Shown here: in pieces, positions 1-5,216 of the stretch
Numbering within the stretch: position 1 is the first letter of the stretch
Layout: each line of letters begins with the position of its first letter
Source of the DNA: CAVHIG01 sp963636105
GTDB taxonomy: Bacteria > Bacillota > Clostridia > Peptostreptococcales > Anaerovoracaceae
Reading direction: 5' to 3'
Length of the DNA: 7,603 nt
Assembly: GCA_963636105.1 (NCBI GenBank)
Contig: CAVHIG010000066.1
Location: 1 to 7,603 of the forward strand
Program-made: the position numbers and the translations under genes
Notes under the pieces: model-generated
The model's database searches: none
The model's input: only the letters and a program-made list of their open reading frames with translations
Told to the model about the DNA's origin: nothing

Positions 1-9
1 GTAAGGGTC

Positions 10-56
10 AAAAGGTATCGCAAAATTTGAAAATCAACTAAATCACGATACCTTTT
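10..56. repeat. 11-bp perfect inverted repeat (hairpin, 25-nt loop)
   Basis: AAAAGGTATCG at 10-20 is the exact reverse complement of CGATACCTTTT at 46-56. The right arm is followed by a pyrimidine-rich stretch and the left arm is A-rich, so it could act as a weak terminator. It could equally be the inner part of a palindromic element running off the left edge, since an element-like end lies at 100-112. No gene is visible between 1 and 180. Confidence 0.5.
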
Positions 57-99
57 CTCTTTAAATCCATATCGTTCTCGTGCTACCTGTCCCGCTGCC

Positions 100-112
100 G
101 GTCTGAACTGTA
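100..112. repeat. solitary terminal repeat of the CTGTTCAGACC-type miniature element
   Basis: GGTCTGAACTGTA matches the right ends of the two complete elements at 5380-5545 and 7136-7374 (GGTCTGARCWGTA, bounded by TA). No matching left end occurs in 1-99, so this is either the right end of an element extending outside the window or a relic. The interior shows no clear similarity to the complete copies, so only the end sequence supports the call. Confidence 0.4.
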
Positions 113-152
113 ACTTTTTTTGAATTTGTCCTACTTACAGCAAACTTTTTCT

Positions 153-181
153 TTGACTTTTGGGGCTTTGTGTTGTATCAT
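153..181 (+). promoter_or_regulatory. sigma-A promoter for the antisense RNA of the toxin locus
   Basis: TTGACT (153-158) and TATCAT (176-181) are separated by exactly 17 nt. Each hexamer matches the vegetative consensus at five of six positions. The predicted start, near 188, reads rightwards into a short non-coding stretch that ends at a strong terminator (239-268), just where the convergent toxin ORF stops. The same -35 with flanking sequence is repeated at 465-478 in the decayed copy, where the -10 has been deleted. Confidence 0.7.
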
Positions 182-189
182 TTACGTAG

Positions 190-218
190 AAAAGGATCAC
201 CGCTTGTGCTTAGGCGGT
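190..218 (-). terminator. possible terminator of the toxin mRNA
   Basis: On the minus strand ACCGC (218-214) pairs with GCGGT (203-199) and is followed after four bases by TTTT (193-190). The stem is short and the T-run modest. If used, the toxin transcript would overlap the entire candidate antisense RNA. Confidence 0.35.
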
Positions 219-238
219 TCCGTCTAAATTTAGGTTGG

Positions 239-268
239 AAACCGTCAAACGCGAGTTTGGCGGTTTTT
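239..268 (+). terminator. intrinsic terminator of the antisense RNA
   Basis: A 12-bp stem (239-250 with 255-266, one T-G wobble at 245/260) closes on a GCGA tetraloop. Its right arm runs straight into TTTTT (264-268). It reads on the plus strand and ends three bases before the toxin stop codon, consistent with convergent toxin and antitoxin RNAs. Confidence 0.7.
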
Positions 269-270
269 AC

Positions 271-375
271 TTACTTGCGTCTGCCATTTTTTCCGATTAT
301 TTCTATAATCAGAGATGCAAATGCTATCAGCACAAGCGAATAGGTGAATAGATCACTTATCGTTATGTACTTCAT
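271..375 (-). CDS. small holin-like membrane toxin (type I toxin candidate), 34 aa
   Basis: This ORF of 34 codons plus TAA begins at ATG 375-373, with a near-perfect SD (GGAGGTGA) five bases upstream. The product has a short polar N-terminus (MKYITISDL), one hydrophobic helix over about residues 9-27 (for example YSLVLIAFASLIIEII) and a basic tail (KNGRRK). Size, single membrane span and charged tail fit the putative holin-like toxins (Hol_Tox type) of Firmicutes. These act, where studied, at the membrane and are controlled by antisense RNA. A -35/-10 promoter, a hairpin that masks the SD, and a convergent small RNA all fit a type I toxin-antitoxin locus. The family call rests on architecture and general resemblance. 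A small membrane peptide with another role remains possible. Confidence 0.7.
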   Translation of the reverse strand: MKYITISDLFTYSLVLIAFASLIIEIIGKNGRRK

Positions 376-378
376 AAG

Positions 379-406
379 CATCACCTCCTTTTTAGAGGAA
401 GTGACG
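379..406 (-). promoter_or_regulatory. SD-sequestering leader hairpin of the toxin mRNA
   Basis: In the toxin leader TCACTTCC (404-397) pairs with the Shine-Dalgarno GGAGGTGA (388-381) over an 8-nt loop. One pair is a G-U, and two more pairs are possible outside (405/380 wobble, 406/379). The whole SD is buried in the stem, as in Fst and other type I toxin mRNAs whose translation is throttled by 5' structure. The flanking GGCGGTTT of the leader is also complementary to AAACCGCC just after the toxin stop, so a 5'-3' long-range pairing is possible. Confidence 0.6.
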
Positions 407-434
407 AAACCGCCCAGCGATAATCCTTGGCTCG

Positions 435-463
435 ATTCTATCATATTCAGTTCTGCTTTGCAA
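435..463 (-). promoter_or_regulatory. sigma-A promoter of the toxin gene
   Basis: On the minus strand TTGCAA (463-458) and TAGAAT (440-435) are 17 nt apart, matching four and five of six consensus positions. The predicted start near 428 gives a leader of about 53 nt that includes the SD hairpin. Confidence 0.6.
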
Positions 464-464
464 C

Positions 465-545
465 TTGACTTTTGGGGCGCGGTTTTTACTTACTTGCGTC
501 TGCCATTTTTTCCGATTTAGAGGAAGTGACGAAACCGCCCAGCGT
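465..545 (-). pseudogene. doubly deleted relic of the toxin-antitoxin locus
   Basis: Three blocks of the intact locus recur here in the same order and orientation. 465-478 equals 153-166 (-35 of the antisense promoter). 479-517 equals 260-298 (terminator edge and the last codons of the toxin). 518-544 equals 393-419 (toxin leader). The junctions imply loss of 93 nt (the antisense -10 and RNA body) and 94 nt (toxin start codon, SD and membrane helix). The second junction has TT microhomology. Neither toxin nor antitoxin can be made from it. Confidence 0.75.
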
Positions 546-554
546 TAGTCACGC

Positions 555-793
555 GGATTTATTGTAGTTTTTACGCTTTTTCGGCGAAAACTACAATAAT
601 TTTTGAAGTCAATGCATCTATACGCTTCACAAGCTGGAAATTATGGCATAAAATCTTACATAACTGTAATTATATCCAATACATTATATGTAATTTTAGC
701 CATATTAAATTTGAAATGTAAATATATAGATTTTGTATTTTAAAATTTATTGTAGATTTTTCGATTTTAGCTGCTTTTCTACAATATTTTTTA
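555..793 (+). repeat. 239-bp structured repeat element, copy A
   Basis: This element recurs in inverted orientation at 4457-4695, also 239 bp. Shared blocks include 627-643, 677-695 and a 30-nt block at 764-793. It opens with a hairpin (559-571 with 587-599, 13 bp) and has an internal inverted repeat around TTACATA/TATGTAA. It closes with a 9-bp hairpin (748-756 with 778-786) followed by ATTTTTTA, which looks like a terminator. The first hairpin differs between copies but stays paired in both. It is not coding: the frame open in copy B is closed by a stop in copy A. It could be a structured RNA or leader, or a MITE-like palindromic element. The stretch 794-917 holds nothing I can identify. 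Confidence 0.8.
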
Positions 794-917
794 GGTGAAG
801 AGCTCTAGAATGGACGATTTTACAATCAAAAAGTATCATCGCAAATACTCATACCCGACTTTATAAATATTTATAATTTACCGCGCAAATCAATTGTGTT
901 ATTATATAAGACAGCGA

Positions 918-1124
918 TTGTAAGCCAGCTATTTTTAGCCGGTGCTTGTACGGCAGTTATTACACAGTGCTTGTAAGCCGGTCCTTGTACGGTAGTTATT
1001 ACACAGTGCTTGTAAGCCGGTCCTTGTACGGCAGCAATTACACAGTGCTTGTAAGCCGGTCCTTGTTAGCCGGTCCTTGTACGGCAGCTATTACACGGTA
1101 GCTGTTAGCCAGCTATTGCACGGC
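918..1124. repeat. 39-bp tandem repeat array
   Basis: Three consecutive units begin with TTGTAAGCCGG at 971, 1010 and 1049 (period 39). A longer divergent unit starts at 918, and the tail to about 1124 is degenerate with a local duplication of TTAGCCGGTCC. Each unit can fold: TGTAA pairs with TTACA outside and GCCG with CGGC inside. The period is 13 codons, so both strands stay open across it, but no start codon with a ribosome binding site is present. The following 1125-1337 contains only the aldolase ribosome binding site. I found no convincing promoter there. Confidence 0.8.
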
Positions 1125-1337
1125 GATGAATTACCGGTTATAAAGTGGCGATTTTGAATAAGATCCAACGCCGAAGCCAGCAATTAAAATATACTCTCGA
1201 AATCCGAATGGCCAAAGAAACTTATTCCATCACTCGCCAAATTTTATTGCAAACCGCACCCGGACAGGGCTTACACTTCCAGGAAAGCACCCCCGGAATT
1301 CCGTGAGATTATCTAAAAACAACAGGAGGAACAAAAA

Positions 1338-2114
1338 ATGAGCAACAAAATTTTAGAAAAATACAAGCAGGGCGTGCCATCAATCGGCACATTTTCGCAT
1401 CTCCGCAGCATGAACGCAGTCGAATGTCTCGGCTCTACCGGTCTCGACTATGTGGTCATCGACATGGAGCACTCAGCAACTGACATCAGCGAGGCACAGA
1501 CCTACATGACCGCCGCCGATGCAGCCGGACTCACACCTATCGTCCGCATCCCGGAAGTTTCCCGCGGCGCCGTTCTCAAATCACTGGACGCAGGCGCAAA
1601 GGGCGTGATCGTTCCCGGCATAGAAACCGTGGAGCAGGTAAAAACCCTGATCTCATACGCAAAATTTAAGCCTCTCGGAAACCGCGGATATTGCCCGACA
1701 CGCGACGGCGCATGGGGCTTCGGCGCAGTTTACGCAGACGGCATGAACGCCTATATGGAGAGCTGCAACGCGCAGACTCTGCTTTTGCCGCAGTGCGAGA
1801 CGATGGGCGCTTTGGAGCATATCGAGGAAATCACCGCTTTGGACGGCGTGGACGGCATCATGGTCGGACCGTTTGACCTCTCCATCGCCATGGGCATAAA
1901 CGGGCAGTTCGACAACCCGGATTTCAAGGCGGCGCTGGCGCGGATCTGCAAGGCTTGCAAGGATCATGGGAAGCTTTCGATGATTTTCACCGGCACGCTC
2001 GACGTCAGCATCCTTCGCGCAAAGGAAGGCTTCGACAGCATAATGTACGGTGTAGATCTCGCGGCTCTGGTCGGGCATTACAAGGACGTCGTGGAGAAGT
2101 TCCGTCAGGCATAG
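1338..2114 (+). CDS. HpcH/HpaI-family class II aldolase, 258 aa
   Basis: This is a metal-dependent pyruvate-type aldolase of the HpcH/HpaI superfamily (4-hydroxy-2-oxoheptanedioate, 2-keto-3-deoxyrhamnonate and 5-keto-4-deoxyglucarate aldolases), cytosolic. Members cleave 2-keto-hydroxy acids reversibly to pyruvate and an aldehyde. The key residues sit where they do in HpaI: His45 in VIDMEHS, Arg70 in IVRIPE, Glu154 in LPQCET and Asp180 in GPFDLS (the last two bind the metal). The KPLGNRGY segment is near residue 112. Length is normal for the family. The start is fixed by AGGAGG at 1324-1329, eight bases before ATG. The gene stands alone, with no sugar-acid genes beside it, so the substrate cannot be assigned. 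The stop codon lies in the first unit of a 42-bp tandem repeat, so the 3' end has been duplicated. Confidence 0.88.
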   Translation: MSNKILEKYKQGVPSIGTFSHLRSMNAVECLGSTGLDYVVIDMEHSATDISEAQTYMTAADAAGLTPIVRIPEVSRGAVLKSLDAGAKGVIVPGIETVEQVKTLISYAKFKPLGNRGYCPTRDGAWGFGAVYADGMNAYMESCNAQTLLLPQCETMGALEHIEEITALDGVDGIMVGPFDLSIAMGINGQFDNPDFKAALARICKACKDHGKLSMIFTGTLDVSILRAKEGFDSIMYGVDLAALVGHYKDVVEKFRQA

Positions 2115-2257
2115 ATGCGGAAACGGCGTAGCGTGGAGAACTTCCGCCAGACCCTCAGGCATAATTGGGATTCCCTGGAAAAGTTCCGTCAGACCATCAG
2201 GCATAATTGGGACTTCCTGGAAAAGTTCCGTCAGGCATAGATGCGGAAACGGCGTAG
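2097..2257 (+). repeat. 42-bp tandem repeat duplicating the 3' end of the aldolase gene
   Basis: Four units start at 2097, 2139, 2181 and 2223, each exactly 42 bp (14 codons) apart. Units 1 and 4 share a perfect 35-bp stretch (2097-2131 and 2223-2257) that includes the aldolase stop and a following ATG. Units 2 and 3 carry a different centre. In the aldolase frame the array reads VEKFRQA-stop, VENFRQT, LEKFRQT, LEKFRQA-stop, so the stop is absent from the two middle units. Each TAG is followed directly by ATG, giving a 41-codon ORF at 2115-2240 without a good ribosome binding site of its own. I do not call it a gene. Confidence 0.85.
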
Positions 2258-2551
2258 GTCGGCAAAAGCCCGCATGTCAGCGGGTGCAGCGCGGTGCTTC
2301 ACTGCTCCTCTCGCTGTTTCCATAATTTGTAAGGCGGCATGAATTTGAATTTTTTAGAGAATCTTGCTATCTTTTCCCGAAAAATCGCACAAACCTTGCC
2401 ACCTTAATTATAGTAAAATCGATAACATTTCGGCATTTTTTTCTATATTTATTTTCAAAATATGAACTGTTCAGTAAAATTTTGTAAAAACGCCTCATTT
2501 TCCGGCATATCTACTGTATTTTGCACTTTGCATATTTAGCTGTTGTGATTC

Positions 2552-2690
2552 GCAATTGGATATTTGCGGCTGGTGGTTGAATATTCGTAGCTCGTGGTTT
2601 GCTGATCACAATTGGTGGCTGGACATTCATGGCGCGTGGTTCGCTGATCACAATTGGTGGCTGGACATTCATGGCTCGTGGTTTGCTGAT
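2552..2690. repeat. 42-bp tandem repeat array
   Basis: GCTGATCACAATTGG recurs at 2601 and 2643, with a third partial start at 2685 (period 42). A more divergent unit precedes them from about 2552. The array is directly followed by the terminator hairpin at 2696-2734. The stretch 2258-2551 before it is AT-rich and holds no gene or clear signal beyond a small CCCGC/GCGGG hairpin at 2269-2284 without a T-run. Confidence 0.75.
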
Positions 2691-2695
2691 CTTAT

Positions 2696-2734
2696 GTAGT
2701 GGCTTTTCGCCTCTCGGCGAAAAGCTACTTTTTT
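2696..2734 (+). terminator. strong intrinsic terminator
   Basis: GCTTTTCGCC (2702-2711) pairs perfectly with GGCGAAAAGC (2716-2725) over a TCTC loop. An outer GTA/TAC extends it, and six T's follow (2729-2734). It reads on the plus strand and is the first good terminator after the aldolase, about 590 nt downstream. It also resembles the first hairpin of the 239-bp element (TGTAG, TTTTCG, CGGCGAAAA, CTAC), so it may derive from that family. Confidence 0.7.
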
Positions 2735-2791
2735 ATATCCTCGATATTTTGTAATCTTGATGCTTTGTCTGTAATTTTTTTTAAAACCTTA

Positions 2792-2818
2792 GCATTTTGC
2801 AGACACGTCCGAAAATGC
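2792..2818 (-). terminator. weak candidate terminator after the maturase gene
   Basis: GCATTTT (2792-2798) and AAAATGC (2812-2818) form a 7-bp perfect stem. On the minus strand it is followed by TAAGGTTTT, only a short T-run. It lies about 85 nt past the maturase stop. No better minus-strand terminator is visible. Confidence 0.3.
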
Positions 2819-2903
2819 CCGCCTTTGTCCTTACCTATTCTCTGTACCCGCAGGCTATTCTTCTATCACTGCGATTGTATTGGAACTACCCGCAGGCTTT
2901 TCG

Positions 2904-4400
2904 CTATCCCTGCAGGCTTTTGTCCACTGCCAGCATGATAGCACATTCCATTCTCTTGCGGAAGAGCCTGCAGCCGTATTCGTAGATGCCGGTTATGCTT
3001 CCGGTCGCGTGGTAGGCATTCGCCGCGCAGCCGCCGGAACAATAGAGCTTTGCCCAACAATCACGACATTCCTCGCGCGCATAGACATTGCAGGCGGCAA
3101 ATTCCGACTGTTTTTCCAGATTTGTCACGCCCTTCCAGATATCCCCGAGCTTGAAGGCCTCCTCGCCCACGAACTGATGACAGGGATAAAGCTCACCCGA
3201 CGGCGTTACCGCCATATACTCGGTACCCGAACCGCAGCCCGAAATGCGCTTGTAAATGCACGGACCGCCCGTGAGATCAATCATGTAGTGATAGAAGGTG
3301 AACGGCCTGCCCTCGCGGTCGCGCTTTTGCATGAGCTCGGCGAGCTTTTCGTATTGCTCCGCGACAATGTTGAAATCTTCCTCGGTCAGCTCGGACGGGT
3401 CGCCCTTTGCACATACGACCGGCTCCATGCTCAGCTCCGAAAAGCCCAGGTCGAGCATCTGCTGTATGTCATTCAAAAAGTCCGGATTTGCGTGCGTAAA
3501 CGTCCCGCGCATGTAGTAATTTCGGCCGCCGCGCGCTTCTACCAGTTTCTGGAATTTCGGCACGATTCGCTCCCAGCTACCCTGGCCGGCATAGTCGACG
3601 CGGAAACGGTCGTGGATCTCCTTTCGCCCGTCGAGGCTGAGTACGACGTTGCTCATTTCTTTATTGGCGAAGGCGATAACGTCGTCGTCTATGAGCATGC
3701 CGTTTGTGGTGAGGGTGAAGCGGAAGTTTTTGCCTTTTTCCTTCTCGATGCTGCGGGCGTAGGCCACAAGCTGCTTCACGACGTCGAAGTTCATAAGAGG
3801 TTCGCCGCCGAAGAAGTCAACCTCGAGGTTGCGGCGCGTCCCGGAGTTTTCGATAAGGAAGTCGAGCGCGCGCTTGCCGACCTCAAAGCTCATGATGGCT
3901 CGCTCGCCGTGGTATTTTCCTTGGCTGGCGAAACAGTATTCGCAATTGAGGTTACAGGTGTGGGCTACGTGGAGGCAGAGGGCCTTTATCACGCCGCTTG
4001 TCTTTTCCTTGAGTTTGCCGGCCATTGGTTCGAATACGTCTGGTGCAAAGAGCTTGCCCTCAGCCTTGAGGGCCGCTACCTGCTCGTAGCATTCTTCTAT
4101 GTCGGCGAGTGTGATTTTTTCGCAGGCGGCTGAAACGGCCTGGCTGGCTGCGTCCTTTTCGCGGGCGGCTGAAACGGCCTGGCTGGCTGTGTCCTTTTCG
4201 CAGTCGGCACCGGTCTGCCCGACTAGCTTTCCGGTATCAGCTGTGACGTATTTCTTCGCAAGCTCATCTATAAGAACCTCTTTGTCCGTGTTTTCAAATT
4301 TTTCGATTATGTCATAGGCGATTTCGTCCACCGCGTGCACGCTGCCCGAGCAACTATCCAGTACGATGTTGTATCCTCCGAGTTTGTATTGGTGTATCAT
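2904..4400 (-). CDS. SCIFF-peptide maturase, radical SAM/SPASM thioether-forming enzyme, 498 aa
   Basis: This radical SAM enzyme should form Cys-derived thioether cross-links in the SCIFF peptide encoded at 4996-5148 (ranthipeptide pathway, CteB/Tte1186 type), in the cytosol. Visible features from the chosen start are an N-terminal recognition region opening MIHQYKLGGYNIVLD, and the SAM-cluster motif CNLNCEYC (Cys149, 153, 156). FFGGEPL follows at about 196-202. A C-terminal SPASM/twitch region carries Cys381, 389, 407, 437, 445, 448, 454, 458 and 477 for auxiliary Fe-S clusters. The start is ATG 4400 rather than the in-frame ATG at 4424. It has AGAAAGGA at proper spacing, and the family begins with MIHQYK. 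The protein is some 40 residues longer than usual because of a repeat-bearing insertion at about 52-95. The gene is 595 nt from its substrate gene, with a repeat element between them. Confidence 0.93.
   Translation of the reverse strand: MIHQYKLGGYNIVLDSCSGSVHAVDEIAYDIIEKFENTDKEVLIDELAKKYVTADTGKLVGQTGADCEKDTASQAVSAAREKDAASQAVSAACEKITLADIEECYEQVAALKAEGKLFAPDVFEPMAGKLKEKTSGVIKALCLHVAHTCNLNCEYCFASQGKYHGERAIMSFEVGKRALDFLIENSGTRRNLEVDFFGGEPLMNFDVVKQLVAYARSIEKEKGKNFRFTLTTNGMLIDDDVIAFANKEMSNVVLSLDGRKEIHDRFRVDYAGQGSWERIVPKFQKLVEARGGRNYYMRGTFTHANPDFLNDIQQMLDLGFSELSMEPVVCAKGDPSELTEEDFNIVAEQYEKLAELMQKRDREGRPFTFYHYMIDLTGGPCIYKRISGCGSGTEYMAVTPSGELYPCHQFVGEEAFKLGDIWKGVTNLEKQSEFAACNVYAREECRDCWAKLYCSGGCAANAYHATGSITGIYEYGCRLFRKRMECAIMLAVDKSLQG
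4116..4203 (-). repeat. in-frame 39-bp tandem repeat inside the maturase gene
   Basis: Two nearly identical 39-bp units (CGCAGGCGGCTGAAACGG at 4121, CGCGGGCGGCTGAAACGG at 4160, plus strand) and a partial third unit at 4199 encode EKDTASQAVSAAR, EKDAASQAVSAAC and EK, residues 68-95. The insertion lies in the linker between the N-terminal recognition domain and the helix LADIEECYEQV. The period is a multiple of three, so the frame is kept. It adds Cys67 and Cys93 outside the cluster motifs. Confidence 0.85.
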
Positions 4401-4405
4401 TTGTG

Positions 4406-4413
4406 TCCTTTCT
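4406..4413 (-). promoter_or_regulatory. ribosome binding site that fixes the maturase start
   Basis: AGAAAGGA lies five bases upstream of ATG 4400. The upstream in-frame ATG at 4424 has only CAGCCGCTA before it and no SD, so the shorter protein is preferred. Confidence 0.75.
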
Positions 4414-4456
4414 GTGTTAGCCATTAGCGGCTGATTTGTAGAAGTATAGTTTTCAA

Positions 4457-4695
4457 TAAAAAATATTGTAGAAAAGCAGCTAAAATTGCGAAATCTACAA
4501 CAAATTCAAAAACGCAAAATCTATATATTGGCGTTTTGGTATAATTATGGTTGGAATTACATATAATGTATTGCATATAATTACAATTATGTAATGTTAT
4601 AGGCCGTAATTTCCAGCTTGTGAGGTATATAGACTCATCTAGTTTGAAATTTATTGTAGATTTACGCCGAAAAAGCGAAAATCTACAATAAATCC
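4457..4695 (-). repeat. 239-bp structured repeat element, copy B, in the maturase leader
   Basis: This is the inverted counterpart of 555-793, here sense with the SCIFF and maturase genes. In sense order it has hairpin 1 (4678-4693 with 4648-4663), the conserved core, and hairpin 2 (arms near 4494-4501 and 4465-4472) ending in ATTTTTTA (4464-4457). That end lies 57 nt before the maturase start. The right arm of hairpin 1 (4648-4663) can alternatively pair with the left arm of hairpin 2 (4491-4506) over 16 bp with a single G-U. This pairing would disrupt the terminator-like hairpin, an attenuator-like geometry. A 130-codon ORF spans it but has no SD and is not conserved in copy A. The stretch 4696-4832 holds nothing identifiable beyond AT-rich DNA. 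Confidence 0.8.
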
Positions 4696-4832
4696 TCAAA
4701 TAAGAGAAAGCAGCTTTGCGTTGCTTGAATGTCATTTCACAGCTGATTTCAAAAAGTATATAATCTCTACAAGATATAGTATTAAAAGAAGTTATTACAA
4801 AACTATACTTTATCAAATTATTTGTTGTAAGG

Positions 4833-4900
4833 AAGATTTGGGGTGGTAGCTGTCTCCTGCGAGGAGCACCAGGTCAAAGACAGGTGTAGCCCCAAATCTT
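4833..4900. repeat. 68-bp inverted repeat with internal hairpins
   Basis: AAGATTTGGGG (4833-4843) and CCCCAAATCTT (4890-4900) are perfect complements. The interior contains CTCCT-GCG-AGGAG and a CTGTC/GACAG pair, so the whole folds as a branched hairpin on either strand. It has no T-run and matches no RNA family I recognise. It lies between the SCIFF terminator and element B. Confidence 0.65.
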
Positions 4901-4952
4901 CAAGGTCTTGTGAGTTTGAAAATGTATACTTCCCCAAATTCATTCCCTGTTT

Positions 4953-4984
4953 TTTAAACGAAAATGCCGCCCTTGTGAGGCGGC
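4953..4984 (-). terminator. intrinsic terminator of the SCIFF gene
   Basis: On the minus strand GCCGCC (4984-4979) pairs with GGCGGC (4971-4966) over a 7-nt loop, followed by ATTTTCGTTT. It starts 12 bases after the SCIFF stop codon. It should uncouple most SCIFF transcription from the maturase gene. Confidence 0.75.
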
Positions 4985-4995
4985 GCAAAGCTTTT

Positions 4996-5148
4996 TTATT
5001 TGCTTTCTTCTGTCTTTTCGCACTGCTGATTTGCGATACCGCAGCTTGTCTTGCATGCTGACTGGCAAGAAGTCTGACACTCACCGCAGCCACCGTTTGC
5101 AGCACTTTCGCAAAGGTTGCGAGTACCGATTGTCTCGATATGCTTCAT
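4996..5148 (-). CDS. SCIFF ranthipeptide precursor, 50 aa
   Basis: This is the substrate peptide of the radical SAM maturase at 2904-4400. SCIFF means six cysteines in forty-five residues. The core GGCGECQTSCQSACKTSC is diagnostic, preceded by an MKHI leader start and followed by NQQCE. The six family cysteines are Cys21, 24, 28, 32, 36 and 43, and there is a seventh at Cys13. The start at ATG 5148 is fixed by GGAGG (5160-5156) with a 7-base spacer. The in-frame ATG at 5199 lacks support. Position 37, the Thr that accepts the Cys32 thioether in characterised homologues (from memory), is Gly here. The mature role of SCIFF peptides is not established for this organism. Confidence 0.93.
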   Translation of the reverse strand: MKHIETIGTRNLCESAANGGCGECQTSCQSACKTSCGIANQQCEKTEESK

Positions 5149-5170
5149 TTTTGTTCCTCCAATTTGTTTG

Positions 5171-5190
5171 GCCTCAAGAATTCGAGAGGC
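5171..5190. promoter_or_regulatory. imperfect palindrome in the SCIFF leader (possible operator)
   Basis: A 20-bp near-palindrome, GCCTC-NN-GAATTC-NN-GAGGC, lies 10 bases upstream of the SCIFF ribosome binding site. Sixteen of 20 positions are symmetric. A -10-like GATAAT sits next to it at 5197-5192 on the minus strand, but no convincing -35 is visible. It could be a repressor site or an RNA hairpin at the 5' end of the message. Confidence 0.4.
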
Positions 5191-5216
5191 TATTATCATT
5201 TATCTTTTGGCGACCC

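Larger units (their letters stand above)
188..268 (+). ncRNA. candidate type I antitoxin RNA (about 80 nt)
   Basis: A promoter (153-181) and a terminator (239-268) bracket about 80 nt with no plausible ORF. It converges on the toxin gene and would overlap the 3' untranslated part of the toxin mRNA, the arrangement of Fst/par and TxpA/RatA-type systems. There is a second contact site. GAAACCGTC in the RNA (238-246) can pair, with one G-U, with GGCGGTTTC in the toxin leader (408-416 region, minus strand), close to the SD hairpin. Transcription and function are inferred, not shown. Confidence 0.55.

Noticed and set aside
918..1124. CRISPR array in the 39-bp repeats
   Set aside because: The units are contiguous, with no distinct spacers between conserved repeats, and no cas genes are present.
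1142..1305. Open frame before the aldolase, including a 32-codon ORF from ATG 1208
   Set aside because: No ribosome binding site and no recognisable motif. The frame ends before the aldolase ribosome binding site.
1653..2204. Minus-strand ORF of 183 codons opposite the aldolase
   Set aside because: Shadow of a well-supported aldolase with all catalytic residues. It ends in the tandem repeats.
2880..4133. Long plus-strand ORF of 417 codons
   Set aside because: It is the shadow of the SCIFF maturase on the opposite strand. It has no ribosome binding site and no recognisable domain.
555..4695. Composite transposon formed by the inverted 239-bp elements around the aldolase and maturase
   Set aside because: Neither copy encodes a transposase, and the boundaries show no target duplication around the whole 4.1-kb span.
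4424..4816. Minus-strand ORF of 130 codons between SCIFF and the maturase
   Set aside because: It lies over the 239-bp element, has no SD, and the same frame in element copy A is interrupted by a stop.
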